Source of the DNA: Nodularia sp. NIES-3585
Lineage (GTDB): Bacteria; Cyanobacteriota; Cyanobacteriia; Cyanobacteriales; Nostocaceae
Length of the DNA stretch: 64,000 nt
Direction of reading: 5' to 3'
Assembly (NCBI RefSeq): GCF_002218065.1
Contig: NZ_BDUB01000001.1
Coordinates: 879,567 to 943,566 of the forward strand
Part shown: in pieces, positions 53,406 through 63,227 of the stretch
How the letters are laid out: each line of letters opens with the position of its first letter
Numbering within the stretch: the first letter of the stretch is position 1
Notes under the pieces: model-generated
What the model saw: the letters and a program-made list of their open reading frames with translations, nothing else
Database searches by the model: none
Told to the model about the DNA's origin: nothing
Translations under genes and position numbers: made by a program

Positions 53406-56146
53406 TGATTGACTGTTTTCCCAGCTAGTCTAGCTACGGCTGCAACTAATTGAGAAGGTTCGGCTGGCTTAGTGACGTGCATCTGAAAGCCGGCTGATAT
53501 TGCTTGTTGCTGATTATATTCTCCCGCATAGGCGGTAAGCGCGATCGCAGGTGTCTTTCCCCCTTCTTCTGATGTCCAGGTTCTCACTTGGCGTATCAGC
53601 ATATAACCATCCATGTCCGGCATTCCAATATCACTTAATAGGACATCTGCCTTTGATTTTGGCAGAGTTTGCAGTGCTTCAACAGCCGATGATACTGATA
53701 TTACTTCTGCGCCTTCTTCTTCGAGGACAAAGCAAATAAAGTCTCGCGAATCTAGGTCATCATCTACAACTAAAATTTTAATTCCCTCAAGATTGCCCAA
53801 GTTAGAGTCCATTTCTGCCTCACTGTGGCTGTCTGCTGTGATTAATTGCGTTTGCAAAGCTGGTAATTGCACTGTAAAGGTTGCCCCTTCTCCTTCTCCG
53901 GCACTGTCTGCAAACACTCTCCCTCCGTGGAGTTCTACTAATTGTCGCACAATTGCTAACCCCAGTCCTAACCCGCCAAACTTTCTGGTGGTGGCACTAT
54001 CTGCTTGCCGGAAGTAATCAAATACATGAGATAAAAAGTTAGCGTCAATTCCTTTGCCTGTATCCATGACTTGAATCTGAATATTAGAATTAATACTTTC
54101 TAGGCAAACTTGAACTCGCCCACCTGGAGGAGTAAATTTCACAGCATTGGAAAGGAGATTCCAGAAAACTTGCTGTAAGCGGTTAGGGTCACCCATGACT
54201 AAAGCTGTAGAATCAGTATCTGACAAAAATTTCAAATTTATAGATTTAGCTTCTGCTGCTAAACGTACTGTTTCCATTGCCGCCGCAATTGTCAATCCCA
54301 CATTCACTTGAGCCACATTTAATGTCAGTTTACCCTGAAGAATCCGCGAGACATCTAGTAAGTCTTCAATTAATTGGGCTTGTAATTTGGCGTTGCGTTC
54401 AATAGTTGCTAAGGCTGAGGCTGTTTTCGAGGCATCAAATTTACGACTTTGAAGAAGTTTAGACCAACCTAAAATCGGATTCAGGGGGGAGCGTAATTCG
54501 TGGGAAAGCACAGCCAAAAATTCATCTTTGATGCAGTTGGCTTCTTCGGCTTGGGCGCGGGCTTGCTGTTCGGCTTCGTACAATCTGGTGTTTTCAATGG
54601 CTACTGATGCCATTTGCGCTAACTGCACAATAATGGCTTGGTCTTCTTTGGTAAATTCGTCCTCATATTTATCCGATAACTGAATTAGCCCCATATTGTG
54701 GCCATCTCGTCCAATTAAAGGCGCAGCCAAGCATCCACGCATTGGTGGACGTTTGTCTATTTGCTGAGTAAATTGCTGCCATTGGGGATGGGCTTCCAGT
54801 TCAGTTTGAGTCATCCGCACAGAACGATTTATCAGGTGCAGACTAGTATTAATACTTAAACCGAACGGCTGTTGATTTTGCACTTGCCAGGCCGCATACT
54901 TGTCTGAAAGTGAAGCCCAACTCATCAACTTGGCAGAGTCTTCATCAATGCTAATGGTGATAAATGATTGGTGTGCGCCAATAATCTCACGGGCTTGTTC
55001 CGTAATGTTCCGGATGACTTCTTCAATAGAAAGTGCTGAATTGATTGCCAATGCAGCCTCCATTAAACCGTTGAGTTGTCTGGTATATTCCTGCGATCGC
55101 GCCAGCATTTTCTCTCGTTCCACTTCTACTTCTTTGCGTAAGCGCAGCTCGTCGTAGACATCGCTAATGTCAATACATGAGCCAATATAACCAAGAAAAA
55201 TACCTTCTGAGGTGAAACGTGGGGTTCCTATATCTAAAATCCACCGATACTGACCATCAGCACGTTTGAGCCGATATTTGATTTTGAACTCTTGACGAGC
55301 ATTAAACGCATTGATATATGTTTCAAAACATCGCTGTACATCTTCTGGATGAACTCCTTGCACCCAACCGTCTCCCATTTCTTGCTCCATTGTTCGTCCT
55401 CTAAACTCTAGCCAAGGCTGATTAAAGTAGCAACACAAATTACTAGTATCAGACATCCAGATTAGAGTCGCAGAGGTATTTGCCATCTGACGAAATAGTA
55501 CTTCGCTTTCCCGTAATGCAGCTTCTATTTCAAAATCTGCCAAAACAATCCCAATAATATTAGATTCAAATACTTTTTGAAATTTTGTTTCATTTTCTGC
55601 CAATTGTCTTCCAATCTCAGCATCAGAAGTTTTATGAGATATCTGTAATTCTGGATTCGGGGTAATATCTGGGGTAATTATATAACTATCCGCATAACTT
55701 TTCTCAATTTCTGCTGTTTGTTGCTGCGTAATCTCAGAAAAAGTATAGACAACTGCATAGGGAGAAGTTTCGTTAGCAAGAAATAAAGGCTGAGAACTCA
55801 TCAATAACCATTTTAAATCTGTATTTGATTGAGATAAACCAACAACAACATTCCAGCAGGGCTTACCTGTACGCAGTGTAATCATTGCTGGATGAGTCAG
55901 CGCAGTCAAGGGCGTGCCATTTTTTTGAACAAATCGCCAGGAGGATTCCGGAGCATTCCATTGATGTATTTCCTCGGTGGTGAGTCCCAGAATCCTTTCA
56001 GCCATAATATTACAAGCTGGTACACTACCATCAGCCAACTGAAGTATCATCCCTTCTTCCACAGTAGCTATTTTTGTATTGCTATGTGGCGCATCGTCTA
56101 ATTGTTGATCAGCCAAGTGATAATCAATTTGTTTTGGATGTTGCAT
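53399..56146 (-). CDS. Hybrid histidine kinase PAS-PAS-GAF-HisKA-HATPase-REC, 915 aa
   Basis: A soluble multi-sensor kinase. PAS1 spans about 25-140. A stub (ETKFQKVFESNIIGIVLADF, 186-205) looks like the start of another PAS cut short and joined to IEAALRESEVLFRQM. A PAS/PAC domain follows (about 212-330), then a coiled coil, GAF (about 365-520), HisKA with SHELRSPLN (His549), HATPase with NLLSNAVKF, DTGKGI and GGLGLGLA, and a C-terminal receiver with VVDDD and phosphoacceptor Asp839 (LLSDIGMPD). The GAF domain lacks an obvious bilin-binding cysteine motif. No partner gene is near. The receiver suggests a phosphorelay. Confidence 0.92.
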   Translation of the reverse strand: MQHPKQIDYHLADQQLDDAPHSNTKIATVEEGMILQLADGSVPACNIMAERILGLTTEEIHQWNAPESSWRFVQKNGTPLTALTHPAMITLRTGKPCWNVVVGLSQSNTDLKWLLMSSQPLFLANETSPYAVVYTFSEITQQQTAEIEKSYADSYIITPDITPNPELQISHKTSDAEIGRQLAENETKFQKVFESNIIGIVLADFEIEAALRESEVLFRQMANTSATLIWMSDTSNLCCYFNQPWLEFRGRTMEQEMGDGWVQGVHPEDVQRCFETYINAFNARQEFKIKYRLKRADGQYRWILDIGTPRFTSEGIFLGYIGSCIDISDVYDELRLRKEVEVEREKMLARSQEYTRQLNGLMEAALAINSALSIEEVIRNITEQAREIIGAHQSFITISIDEDSAKLMSWASLSDKYAAWQVQNQQPFGLSINTSLHLINRSVRMTQTELEAHPQWQQFTQQIDKRPPMRGCLAAPLIGRDGHNMGLIQLSDKYEDEFTKEDQAIIVQLAQMASVAIENTRLYEAEQQARAQAEEANCIKDEFLAVLSHELRSPLNPILGWSKLLQSRKFDASKTASALATIERNAKLQAQLIEDLLDVSRILQGKLTLNVAQVNVGLTIAAAMETVRLAAEAKSINLKFLSDTDSTALVMGDPNRLQQVFWNLLSNAVKFTPPGGRVQVCLESINSNIQIQVMDTGKGIDANFLSHVFDYFRQADSATTRKFGGLGLGLAIVRQLVELHGGRVFADSAGEGEGATFTVQLPALQTQLITADSHSEAEMDSNLGNLEGIKILVVDDDLDSRDFICFVLEEEGAEVISVSSAVEALQTLPKSKADVLLSDIGMPDMDGYMLIRQVRTWTSEEGGKTPAIALTAYAGEYNQQQAISAGFQMHVTKPAEPSQLVAAVARLAGKTVNQF

Positions 56147-56698
56147 CTTGTTTGCTATGGATGAACTCAGAGGGACTATTGGGGCAAGAAATAGGTTTTA
56201 ATTCCTGGTGAAAATCTTAATTAGCAGCTTCTTAGCCCAATTTTACAAATTTTACAGAGAGGAATATTCGTTTTTATTTTAATCTAACTGGCGAAGTAAA
56301 TAAATCCTCCCCAGGATAGGTGTTATGCCATAATCTTTCCTGATTTTGAAATATTAATTAGTGATAATCACTATTGTGTACGGCACTAATTTAGTGTTTG
56401 ATCAAATCTGTGGAGTAGATGAGCGATTAACTTTTAACCCTGACATTTTTTTAGATTATCAATTTTTCGTGACTTATGTGATCATTTTTAGTTTAGGAAA
56501 CTACTTAATGAGCGTGTTTTCGGCTCATGACCAATATTTCCTGAATTTATTACTGGATTTAGATCCAGTTTATTGGTTTTTTAGGTGTACTCTCGATATA
56601 CAGTAATTATCACCCACAAACTTATCAATCCTGAATACTTGTTGACTCAAAGCTCAGAATACTAAACTTTGTGAATATTGACATTTGAGGTGAATACC
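56147..56698. other. Intergenic region, about 550 bp
   Basis: It separates the kinase from the pentapeptide gene and should hold both promoters. A hydrophobic 81-codon frame (56361-56606) lacks a ribosome site and known domain and is not called. Confidence 0.4.
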
Positions 56699-57358
56699 AT
56701 GAAAAATTCTGCTGACACACAGGAATTAATATTAAGCCAAATCAAAGATAAATTTTGTCAGCGTCAGGATTTCAGTGGATGTGACTTAAGCGGAATTGAC
56801 TTGAGAGCAGTTGATTTAAGCGGTGTGAATTTGACAAGAGCGGACTTACGTGGAGCCAATTTGTCTGGTTCTAACCTGACTGAAACTAAGCTGAATGGGG
56901 CAAATTTAATACAAGCTACTTTACGTGCAGCTAATTTATCTCAGGCTGATTTGTCCTCAGCTAATTTATATGAGGCTGATTTAAGCTATGCCAATTTGTG
57001 CGGTTCCTGCTTGCGGCGGGCGCAATGTAGCCACGCTAACCTGTGGGGAGCTTCTTTGTGTAATACAGATTTAACTGAAGCTGACCTGAGTGCAGCTATA
57101 TTAATTGAAGCATCCTTGATTGAAGCTAACTTATATAGAGCAAATCTTGCAGGAGCAAACCTATGTGGGGCTACATTGGTTGAAGCTAATTTAACTAAAG
57201 TCAACTTGACTAATGCAGACCTGAGATCGACAAACTTAACTAAGACCAACTTGAGTGCGGCTAATCTTTGGGAGACAAAAATTAGTTATGCTAAATTACG
57301 GGACACTATTATGCCTGATGGCACAATTCGCGCCCCGGAAATAGTTATTATTGATTAG
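56699..57358 (+). CDS. Cytoplasmic pentapeptide-repeat protein, 219 aa
   Basis: The ATG at 56699 (MKNSADTQEL) follows GAGGTG at proper distance. After a short N-terminus, about 33 A(D/N)LXX units run from CDLSGIDLRAVDLSG to TKTNLSAANLWETKI without break, giving a full right-handed beta-helix. There is no signal peptide, unlike the protein at 5668. The C-terminus DGTIRAPEIVIID is typical. The gene converges on fraE with a four-base gap. Function unknown. Confidence 0.9.
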   Translation: MKNSADTQELILSQIKDKFCQRQDFSGCDLSGIDLRAVDLSGVNLTRADLRGANLSGSNLTETKLNGANLIQATLRAANLSQADLSSANLYEADLSYANLCGSCLRRAQCSHANLWGASLCNTDLTEADLSAAILIEASLIEANLYRANLAGANLCGATLVEANLTKVNLTNADLRSTNLTKTNLSAANLWETKISYAKLRDTIMPDGTIRAPEIVIID

Positions 57359-57362
57359 TTAA

Positions 57363-58142
57363 TTAAAACTCACGTCGCGAGAAAATAAAATTAGCGATCG
57401 CTAACAGCATGACACTATAAAATAAGCCATAGCCTACGCTGGTAATCAGTGCAGTTGTATCAGGTAATGCTAGTAAGCCATAAACAGCATCATTTTTTAA
57501 ATCTAATCGAGTTAAATCTGGCAAGATGAGATACAGTGCTTGAGTAATGCGTTCCATGAAAGGGTTACGGCTGAGACGACCCAGATTGACTAAATCTGGA
57601 GTAATATTCCCCATTAAGTACACGGCAAATGTTAAGGTAACTGCTAAGAGAGAACTCGTAAATACACCGAAGGTAATCGCCACAGCAGTGATTAAAGATA
57701 ATTGCAAAACTAAAAAAGTTGCTGCAATTAAAATGCTGAGGACTGAATGGGGAATGTTACCTAGCTGTAAAAATACCAAATAAATTACTGTCATCACGGC
57801 GACAAGTACAGCCAGTACAGCCGATAAACCTAAGAATTTTCCAAAAATAATTTCGCTGCGGCTGACAGGTTTGGCAATTAACAGCAAAATAGTCCGTTTA
57901 TCAATTTCTTTATTAACCAGTCCCGTACCCATAAAGACAGCAACAATTAAAGTCACAATACTCATTGTTCCTAGACCAAAGTCTAAAAACATTTTATTTT
58001 CAGTCGCGGCTGCAAATTCAGGTAAGACGCGCCACGCCACAGCAAGTATCAGAGTATAAAAACCGATAATATAGAGAATGCGATCGCGCACCATTTCCTG
58101 AAATACATTCTTAGCAATTGCAAAAACTCTGGGGAAATTCAT
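57363..58142 (-). CDS. fraE: ABC-2 type permease FraE, septal function, 259 aa
   Basis: Six membrane helices with an ABC-2 membrane-protein pattern (VFMGTGLVNKEIDKRTILLL then AKPVSRSEIIFGKFLGL). It is the third gene of a fraC-fraD-fraE run, the order known from Anabaena, where FraE is needed for filament integrity and heterocyst maturation. The identification rests mainly on this context plus the family. The ATPase is not encoded here. It starts 62 bp after fraD. Confidence 0.85.
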   Translation of the reverse strand: MNFPRVFAIAKNVFQEMVRDRILYIIGFYTLILAVAWRVLPEFAAATENKMFLDFGLGTMSIVTLIVAVFMGTGLVNKEIDKRTILLLIAKPVSRSEIIFGKFLGLSAVLAVLVAVMTVIYLVFLQLGNIPHSVLSILIAATFLVLQLSLITAVAITFGVFTSSLLAVTLTFAVYLMGNITPDLVNLGRLSRNPFMERITQALYLILPDLTRLDLKNDAVYGLLALPDTTALITSVGYGLFYSVMLLAIANFIFSRREF

Positions 58143-58204
58143 GGGTTTTTAGTTAAGACTCACTACCAATTAGATTATTCCCTAAATTATTCCCAGATTT
58201 ACGC

Positions 58205-59284
58205 TCACCGCTGCGCTGGTGGCTCACCCGCCATAAATTTATTCAAGCGATCGCATTCAATTTCCGCAACCGTATTTTTCTCCTCTACCTCGCTCAGAGC
58301 GATTCGCGAAGTTGTCGCCGATACCGCTATGGGTTCAATCCGACAAGATTTTTGCAGATAATACCCGTTGCGAGTAGAACTTGGCCCAGTCCAGATACTG
58401 AGTAAATCTAATCTATATCCAGATTTGATATTAGTTACACGCGCATCAACACGCCATAATTTTCTTTCTTCATATTGTCCTAGTCTCTGTTCTATGACTT
58501 GGTTTCCCAAGTTGTTTACTTCCTTAGTTGCATCTAGCAACCATCTCTCGACTTGTGACCAAGGTGTTTTATTTAATTCTTTTTCTACTCTTATTTGAAC
58601 TTCATTGAGAATCACCTCACCATTTTCTGGAATTTTTTGTAGTTCTTGTGTTGTTGCGGTTTCAGATTGAGTTTCAGTTGCAAGTTCAGGTTCTACTATT
58701 CTGACCACAAAGGTACTACGCTCAAAATTATCTATGAGTAAACTGGGATATTGTGTTAACCAATTTTCCATGAGAAAATAAAACTGAATCCAGCAACTCA
58801 TTAGCATACAACTAGCAACCAAAACTATGATTTTTTCCCGAACTTCTGGTTTAGGAAGTTTGGCTGTAGTCTTTCTATCATTACCTTCAATAAAATCTGG
58901 AATCGCTGTGATAATTGCAGATATTGTTGGCCAGAGAATAATTGTTCTCGGTGTAATTACATCCTCTGGATTACCAAAGGCAAAAACGCTGACTAAAAAT
59001 CCAGTTATCACTGCTCCCACTGGCATAAAAGTACCAGGAACTCTTAAAGGATCATCAGTTGTATACCAAGCTGTACCAGCGATTAAAAACAACCACCCTA
59101 AAAATGCAATGAAGCTTCTTACATAACCTACAGCTAAAAATGAAATAGCCCAAGAAAAAACACTCAAATAAATAAACGTTTGCCAGGAATAAGCTTTAGG
59201 TGGCACTAATAACTTTCTAATTCCCTCATAAATCCCGACAAAGAAATTGAAAAATATAAAAAAGTCTTTAAATAATGATTGCAT
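58205..59284 (-). CDS. fraD: Septal junction protein FraD (DUF5357), 359 aa
   Basis: Five membrane helices in the N-terminal half (YSWQTFIYLSVFSWAISFLA, FIAFLGWLFLIAGTAWYTT, GAVITGFLVSVFAFG, TIILWPTISAIITAIP, IIVLVASCMLMSCWIQFYF) precede a periplasmic domain of about 170 residues. The periplasmic part starts with a helix-rich linker (ENWLTQYPSLLIDNFERSTF) and ends with a beta-rich region (SIWTGPSSTRNGYYLQKSC). In Anabaena FraD forms the plug of septal junctions that gate cell-cell exchange. Position between fraC and fraE supports the call. Confidence 0.9.
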   Translation of the reverse strand: MQSLFKDFFIFFNFFVGIYEGIRKLLVPPKAYSWQTFIYLSVFSWAISFLAVGYVRSFIAFLGWLFLIAGTAWYTTDDPLRVPGTFMPVGAVITGFLVSVFAFGNPEDVITPRTIILWPTISAIITAIPDFIEGNDRKTTAKLPKPEVREKIIVLVASCMLMSCWIQFYFLMENWLTQYPSLLIDNFERSTFVVRIVEPELATETQSETATTQELQKIPENGEVILNEVQIRVEKELNKTPWSQVERWLLDATKEVNNLGNQVIEQRLGQYEERKLWRVDARVTNIKSGYRLDLLSIWTGPSSTRNGYYLQKSCRIEPIAVSATTSRIALSEVEEKNTVAEIECDRLNKFMAGEPPAQR

Positions 59285-59348
59285 CCTTCACACCTCTAAT
59301 TATTTCCACGGTTTATGACAATCTTTCCGGTGAAAATCTTGACTAATC

Positions 59349-59894
59349 CTACTTCTGTCCCAAAAGTATAATGATGCTAATCACACTATAACTTAGGGAA
59401 TTTGCGATCAATATAGTGGTAACTAAATTTGTACTTTGTAATCTAGCAACGCTGGTGCGCCTCCATTTTAAGCGATTATTTTCTGGTGTGTTCTCATAGA
59501 TTTTGAGGACATCTTCTTTTAAGGAAATTACGAAAATTCTTAACAGAAAGAATTTCATGAAAAATGTGATGAAGAAAATTATAAAAGCCATTAAAATCAG
59601 CAGAGCTTGTGTATTGTCTGCTCGGAAATTATGGAAGAATATGTAACTTATTAATTCTGATTTGACATTTATAGGTAATATTGGTTCTAGGGTAAAAAAT
59701 ATAATCCAACCAAGAGTAGTAGAAAGCAGATTTATAGATGTGGCATAGAAAATACTAGTTTTTTTGTCGAATTGGAGCCTCTTGTTCAAAACGTATGCTT
59801 CTATGGGAATCGCAGTCAGTAAAAACAAAAATTGAAATAAAATTACACCGATAGGCAGAATTGTCGGAATAGTGATATCTCCAAATCCCAGCAT
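59349..59894 (-). CDS. fraC: Septal integral membrane protein FraC, 181 aa
   Basis: Four membrane helices (PIGVILFQFLFLLTAIPIEA, STTLGWIIFFTLEPI, ALLILMAFIIFFITFFMKF, VTTILIANSLSYSVISIIIL) and the expected length (about 180). YVLNKRLQF after helix 1 and RRTSVARLQSTN before the last helix are conserved features. FraC and FraD are needed for filament integrity and intercellular exchange. It is first in the operon; the promoter should be in 59895-60141, where no clear regulator site was found. Confidence 0.9.
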   Translation of the reverse strand: MLGFGDITIPTILPIGVILFQFLFLLTAIPIEAYVLNKRLQFDKKTSIFYATSINLLSTTLGWIIFFTLEPILPINVKSELISYIFFHNFRADNTQALLILMAFIIFFITFFMKFFLLRIFVISLKEDVLKIYENTPENNRLKWRRTSVARLQSTNLVTTILIANSLSYSVISIIILLGQK

Positions 59895-60141
59895 AAAGTA
59901 TCAATAGTAAAGGTGAACGTTAGCAAGTATAACTGGGATCATAGGTATATTGGGGTCAAATAATTTGAGATTTTAGATTTGGAATTTTTGATTGATTCCA
60001 CAGACCTGAGAGTGTTATCTAAGTGTGCCAGCAGTATAACTCTATTTATTATGGATTACTCAAGCCATATCCCTCGCTAGGTGGGAGGCTTCTGCATTTC
60101 AGGTTAAAATTAGGGATTGCCACGTTATAGCTTTTCAAGAA

Positions 60142-61278
60142 ATGACAAGGAACGGCATCGGTATTCGCACGGCGCAAGTGCGTCCTGAACGGCTCACAGG
60201 TCAAATTCACGTTTATGATGGTGTGGGTAAAGGTAAGTCTCAAGCGGCTTTAGGGGTGGTTTTGCGCTCAATAGGCTTGGGAATAAATACACCGGGCGAT
60301 TCGGGCCGCGTTTTACTATTACGATTTTTAAAGGGGCCAGAACGGGATTATGACGAAGATGGGGCGATTACAGCCTTACAGCGTGGTTTTCCCCATTTAA
60401 TTGATCAGGTTCGCACTGGGAGAGCCGAATTTTTTGGACATGAGGAAATCACGCCCTTTGACCGAGAAGAAGCAGCAAGAGGTTGGGATGTGGCTAAAGG
60501 TGCGATCGCCTCTGGTTTGTATTCAGTTGTGGTTTTAGATGAAATTAACCCAGTTTTAGACTTAGGTTTGCTACCAGTAGATGAAGTGGTACGGACATTA
60601 AAATCTAAACCCCACGAATTAGAAATCATCGCCACCGGACGCGCCGCACCGCAAGATTTGCTCGATATTGCGGATTTGCACTCAGAAATGAAACCCCAAG
60701 ACCACCCAAAGGCAAAAGAACTCTTTATTGAAGGTATTGAAATTTATACTGGGGCTGGTAAAGGTAAGTCTACTAGTGCTTTAGGTAAAGCATTAAAAGC
60801 TATTGGTAGGGGAATTAATCATCCAGGGTCTACCCGCGTGTTGATTATGCAATGGTTGAAAGGTGGTAGTGGCTACACAGAAGACGCAGCGATCGCGGCT
60901 TTACAGCAATCATATCCAGAGGTGGTAGATCATCAACGTTGTGGTCGAGATGCGATTGTTTGGCGCAACTCTCGCCAAGAATTGGATTACATAGAAGCGG
61001 AAAGAGGTTGGGAAATTGCCAAAACAGCGATCGCCTCTGGACTGTATAAAACAATCATCCTCGATGAACTCAACCCCACAGTTGATTTAGAATTACTTCC
61101 CGTTGAACCCATAGTCCAAGCCTTACTTCGCAAACCCCGCGATACGGAAGTGATTATCACTGGTCGCTGTCAACAACAACCAGCTTACTTCGATTTAGCC
61201 AGCGTTCACTCTGAGGTATACTGTCACAAACATTATGCCAATCAAGGTGTAGAACTCAAACGCGGAGTAGATTTTTAA
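60142..61278 (+). CDS. Tandem CobA/CobO-like P-loop protein, 378 aa
   Basis: Two repeats of the cob(I)yrinic acid a,c-diamide adenosyltransferase fold lie head to tail. Repeat 1 (about 20-190) has the P-loop DGVGKGKSQAALG and VLDEINPVLDLGLLP; repeat 2 (about 197-378) has TGAGKGKSTSALGKALKAIG and ILDELNPTVDLELLP. Both retain the nucleotide-binding motifs and the GR(A/C) segment. CobA normally is a single-domain dimer, so this is a covalent dimer in one chain. Role in cobalamin adenosylation is likely but untested; the two active sites may have diverged. Confidence 0.85.
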   Translation: MTRNGIGIRTAQVRPERLTGQIHVYDGVGKGKSQAALGVVLRSIGLGINTPGDSGRVLLLRFLKGPERDYDEDGAITALQRGFPHLIDQVRTGRAEFFGHEEITPFDREEAARGWDVAKGAIASGLYSVVVLDEINPVLDLGLLPVDEVVRTLKSKPHELEIIATGRAAPQDLLDIADLHSEMKPQDHPKAKELFIEGIEIYTGAGKGKSTSALGKALKAIGRGINHPGSTRVLIMQWLKGGSGYTEDAAIAALQQSYPEVVDHQRCGRDAIVWRNSRQELDYIEAERGWEIAKTAIASGLYKTIILDELNPTVDLELLPVEPIVQALLRKPRDTEVIITGRCQQQPAYFDLASVHSEVYCHKHYANQGVELKRGVDF

Positions 61279-61292
61279 CCCAGTAATTAATT

Positions 61293-61421
61293 ATGGAAAA
61301 CACCAATTTACTTGATTTAATCACAGGAGGACTGGCGATCGCTATTCTTCTGGGCGGTATGTTGATGATGTTTACGACTGTATTTTCTACCAAATTTAAT
61401 CCCAAGAAAGGTAAGAAATAG
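61293..61421 (+). CDS. Small single-pass membrane protein, 42 aa
   Basis: MENTNLLDLITGGLAIAILL begins a short protein with one membrane helix (residues 7-31) and a basic tail ending FNPKKGKK. It begins 15 bp after the CobA-like gene. The shape recalls the tiny subunits of photosystems or the NDH-1 complex, but I cannot name it. There is no strong ribosome site, so it may depend on the upstream gene for translation. Confidence 0.6.
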   Translation: MENTNLLDLITGGLAIAILLGGMLMMFTTVFSTKFNPKKGKK

Positions 61422-61423
61422 CT

Positions 61424-61456
61424 GGGGAGTAGGGAGTAGGGAGTGGGGAGTGGGGT
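61424..61456. repeat. GGGGAGT/AGGGAGT heptamer repeat
   Basis: Four to five tandem heptamers, the complement type of 50006-50040, directly after the small membrane-protein gene. Confidence 0.75.
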
Positions 61457-61516
61457 AAAACCCGAGTGGTGTCTAAGTTTGATTATCCATTTATGTCTTA
61501 ACCTCCTTGGCGGTTG

Positions 61517-63163
61517 CTATAACACTTGAATCAACTGGTGTTTTTGCACAGTACCAATAACTTGGTGAGGTGTGGTTAATTCGGCTGCTTGGGTTGCAGA
61601 AATCCAAGCATAGCTAAAAGCTGGTAATTCAGTAATTGAGTTGACTGGTTCACCATGAATGGGAGTATAGAAATTGAGTAATACCCCAGTTTTACCGCCT
61701 ATTTCTAAAAAATAGATGGGATGATTTTGCAAAATTGAGGCGATCGCAGGCTGTTGCAGAAAAACTCTCATATCCGGGTTATAGTCACTTAATAAACCTA
61801 GACCACCAGCCATAGCCAAAGCTAGCCAACAAGGAATTAACCAACCCGCCAACCAGTAACCATCTGTGAAAAACTTTTGCTTAAAGTGGTAACGACCAAT
61901 CCACACCAAAGGTAAAATTAACCAACCTAACCCCATAATTAAGCCCAGGGTGGCATACTTGCGAATCTCAATGTCATCCACCCAAATTAAAATAATTGTC
62001 CCTGCTAACACCAATAAAATACCCAATCCACCAAAGGTATAACTGAGATTACGAGGCACTTTCTTGATTTGTCCATCTCCCCATTTCCCCAACCAACTTA
62101 AACCCACAGCCGCAAGCATGGCGATAAAGGGATAAAGACAAAGACTATAGTGAGACAGACGAGTTGAGAAAAAACTCAGTTCAAGAAATAGCGCCACCGG
62201 GAAACCAACTAATATTAATTGATAGCGAGGAATGGGACGACGGATTAATAAAACTAAGCCTAAAAGACTCAAAAAGAACCAGGGAAAGGCTTTGAGTGGG
62301 ACATTCCACAAATAGAATATGATGCCATTCCCGTCACGCTCACTAGATCCTAACTGAAAAACAAACCTGAATAATTCTTCATAACTATCATTCCCATAGC
62401 GCATCCAGTTAAACCATAGCCAACTCAAAGTAGGAATTAAACCGACTACAAAACCTAAATATAAACCAGGGTTGCTAAGATGACGATGCCGACGATGTTC
62501 CCCAATTAAATAAGGTAATAAAGCGACAATTGGCAGAAATATCATGAAGCTTCTGACTAAGAAGCCTAAACCCAAACTTAATCCCGCTATAAAAGTCCAA
62601 AAATAGCCATATTTAGGATTTGATTCAGCTTTGAGAACAGACAAAATAGCTAATAATACTAAAAATATCATGGGGACATCTGGTGTACCTAAGCGGCAAT
62701 ATTGCAGCCACAGAAATTGCACACTTAAAATTAAGCCGGCTAGCCAAGCCATTTTTTGATTGAGCAGAATTTTGCCGATTTCATATATTAGTAATATGCT
62801 GAAAATACCAAGAATCATGCTAGGTAATCGGACACTAGTTTCACTGATACCGAATAACTGGTAGGAAATGGCAATTAGCCAATAAGGGCCTGGGGTTTTA
62901 TGATGCACAGTCCCCCAAGGAGCTATCCAATCGCCAGATTCAAACATCACACGCGATCGCCTGGCGTAAAGCCCTTCATCATGCGCCATCAGGCTATTAT
63001 CCCCAGAACTGAATAGCAATAAGGGGAGTATCCACAGTAGTAAACTCAGATAAGGGAATGCTGAGGAAAGGCGTATTTGCTGCCAAATAGATGGTAATAA
63101 ACGAAATCTATAGAACATTGATTTAATATTCACCCGCTCCTGATTTCTCGCCTGGAGATTCAT
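61517..63163 (-). CDS. GT39/ArnT-type membrane glycosyltransferase, 548 aa
   Basis: About eleven membrane helices. The first extracytoplasmic loop has NSLMAHDEGLYARRSRVMFE with the acidic pair (DE) used for catalysis in GT39/GT83 enzymes, followed by HHKTPGPYWLIA. It moves a sugar from a lipid-linked donor to a lipid or protein outside the membrane. The C-terminal soluble part is short. Neighbours do not identify the acceptor. Confidence 0.88.
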   Translation of the reverse strand: MNLQARNQERVNIKSMFYRFRLLPSIWQQIRLSSAFPYLSLLLWILPLLLFSSGDNSLMAHDEGLYARRSRVMFESGDWIAPWGTVHHKTPGPYWLIAISYQLFGISETSVRLPSMILGIFSILLIYEIGKILLNQKMAWLAGLILSVQFLWLQYCRLGTPDVPMIFLVLLAILSVLKAESNPKYGYFWTFIAGLSLGLGFLVRSFMIFLPIVALLPYLIGEHRRHRHLSNPGLYLGFVVGLIPTLSWLWFNWMRYGNDSYEELFRFVFQLGSSERDGNGIIFYLWNVPLKAFPWFFLSLLGLVLLIRRPIPRYQLILVGFPVALFLELSFFSTRLSHYSLCLYPFIAMLAAVGLSWLGKWGDGQIKKVPRNLSYTFGGLGILLVLAGTIILIWVDDIEIRKYATLGLIMGLGWLILPLVWIGRYHFKQKFFTDGYWLAGWLIPCWLALAMAGGLGLLSDYNPDMRVFLQQPAIASILQNHPIYFLEIGGKTGVLLNFYTPIHGEPVNSITELPAFSYAWISATQAAELTTPHQVIGTVQKHQLIQVL

Positions 63164-63227
63164 TAAAATACATGATATTACCTAAAAATCTGCCAATTGG
63201 CCAAAAACTTTTCCAATATAAACCTTG

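Noticed and set aside
56361-56606. 81-codon hydrophobic frame
   Set aside because: No start signal and no family; the frame is AT-rich and may be chance.
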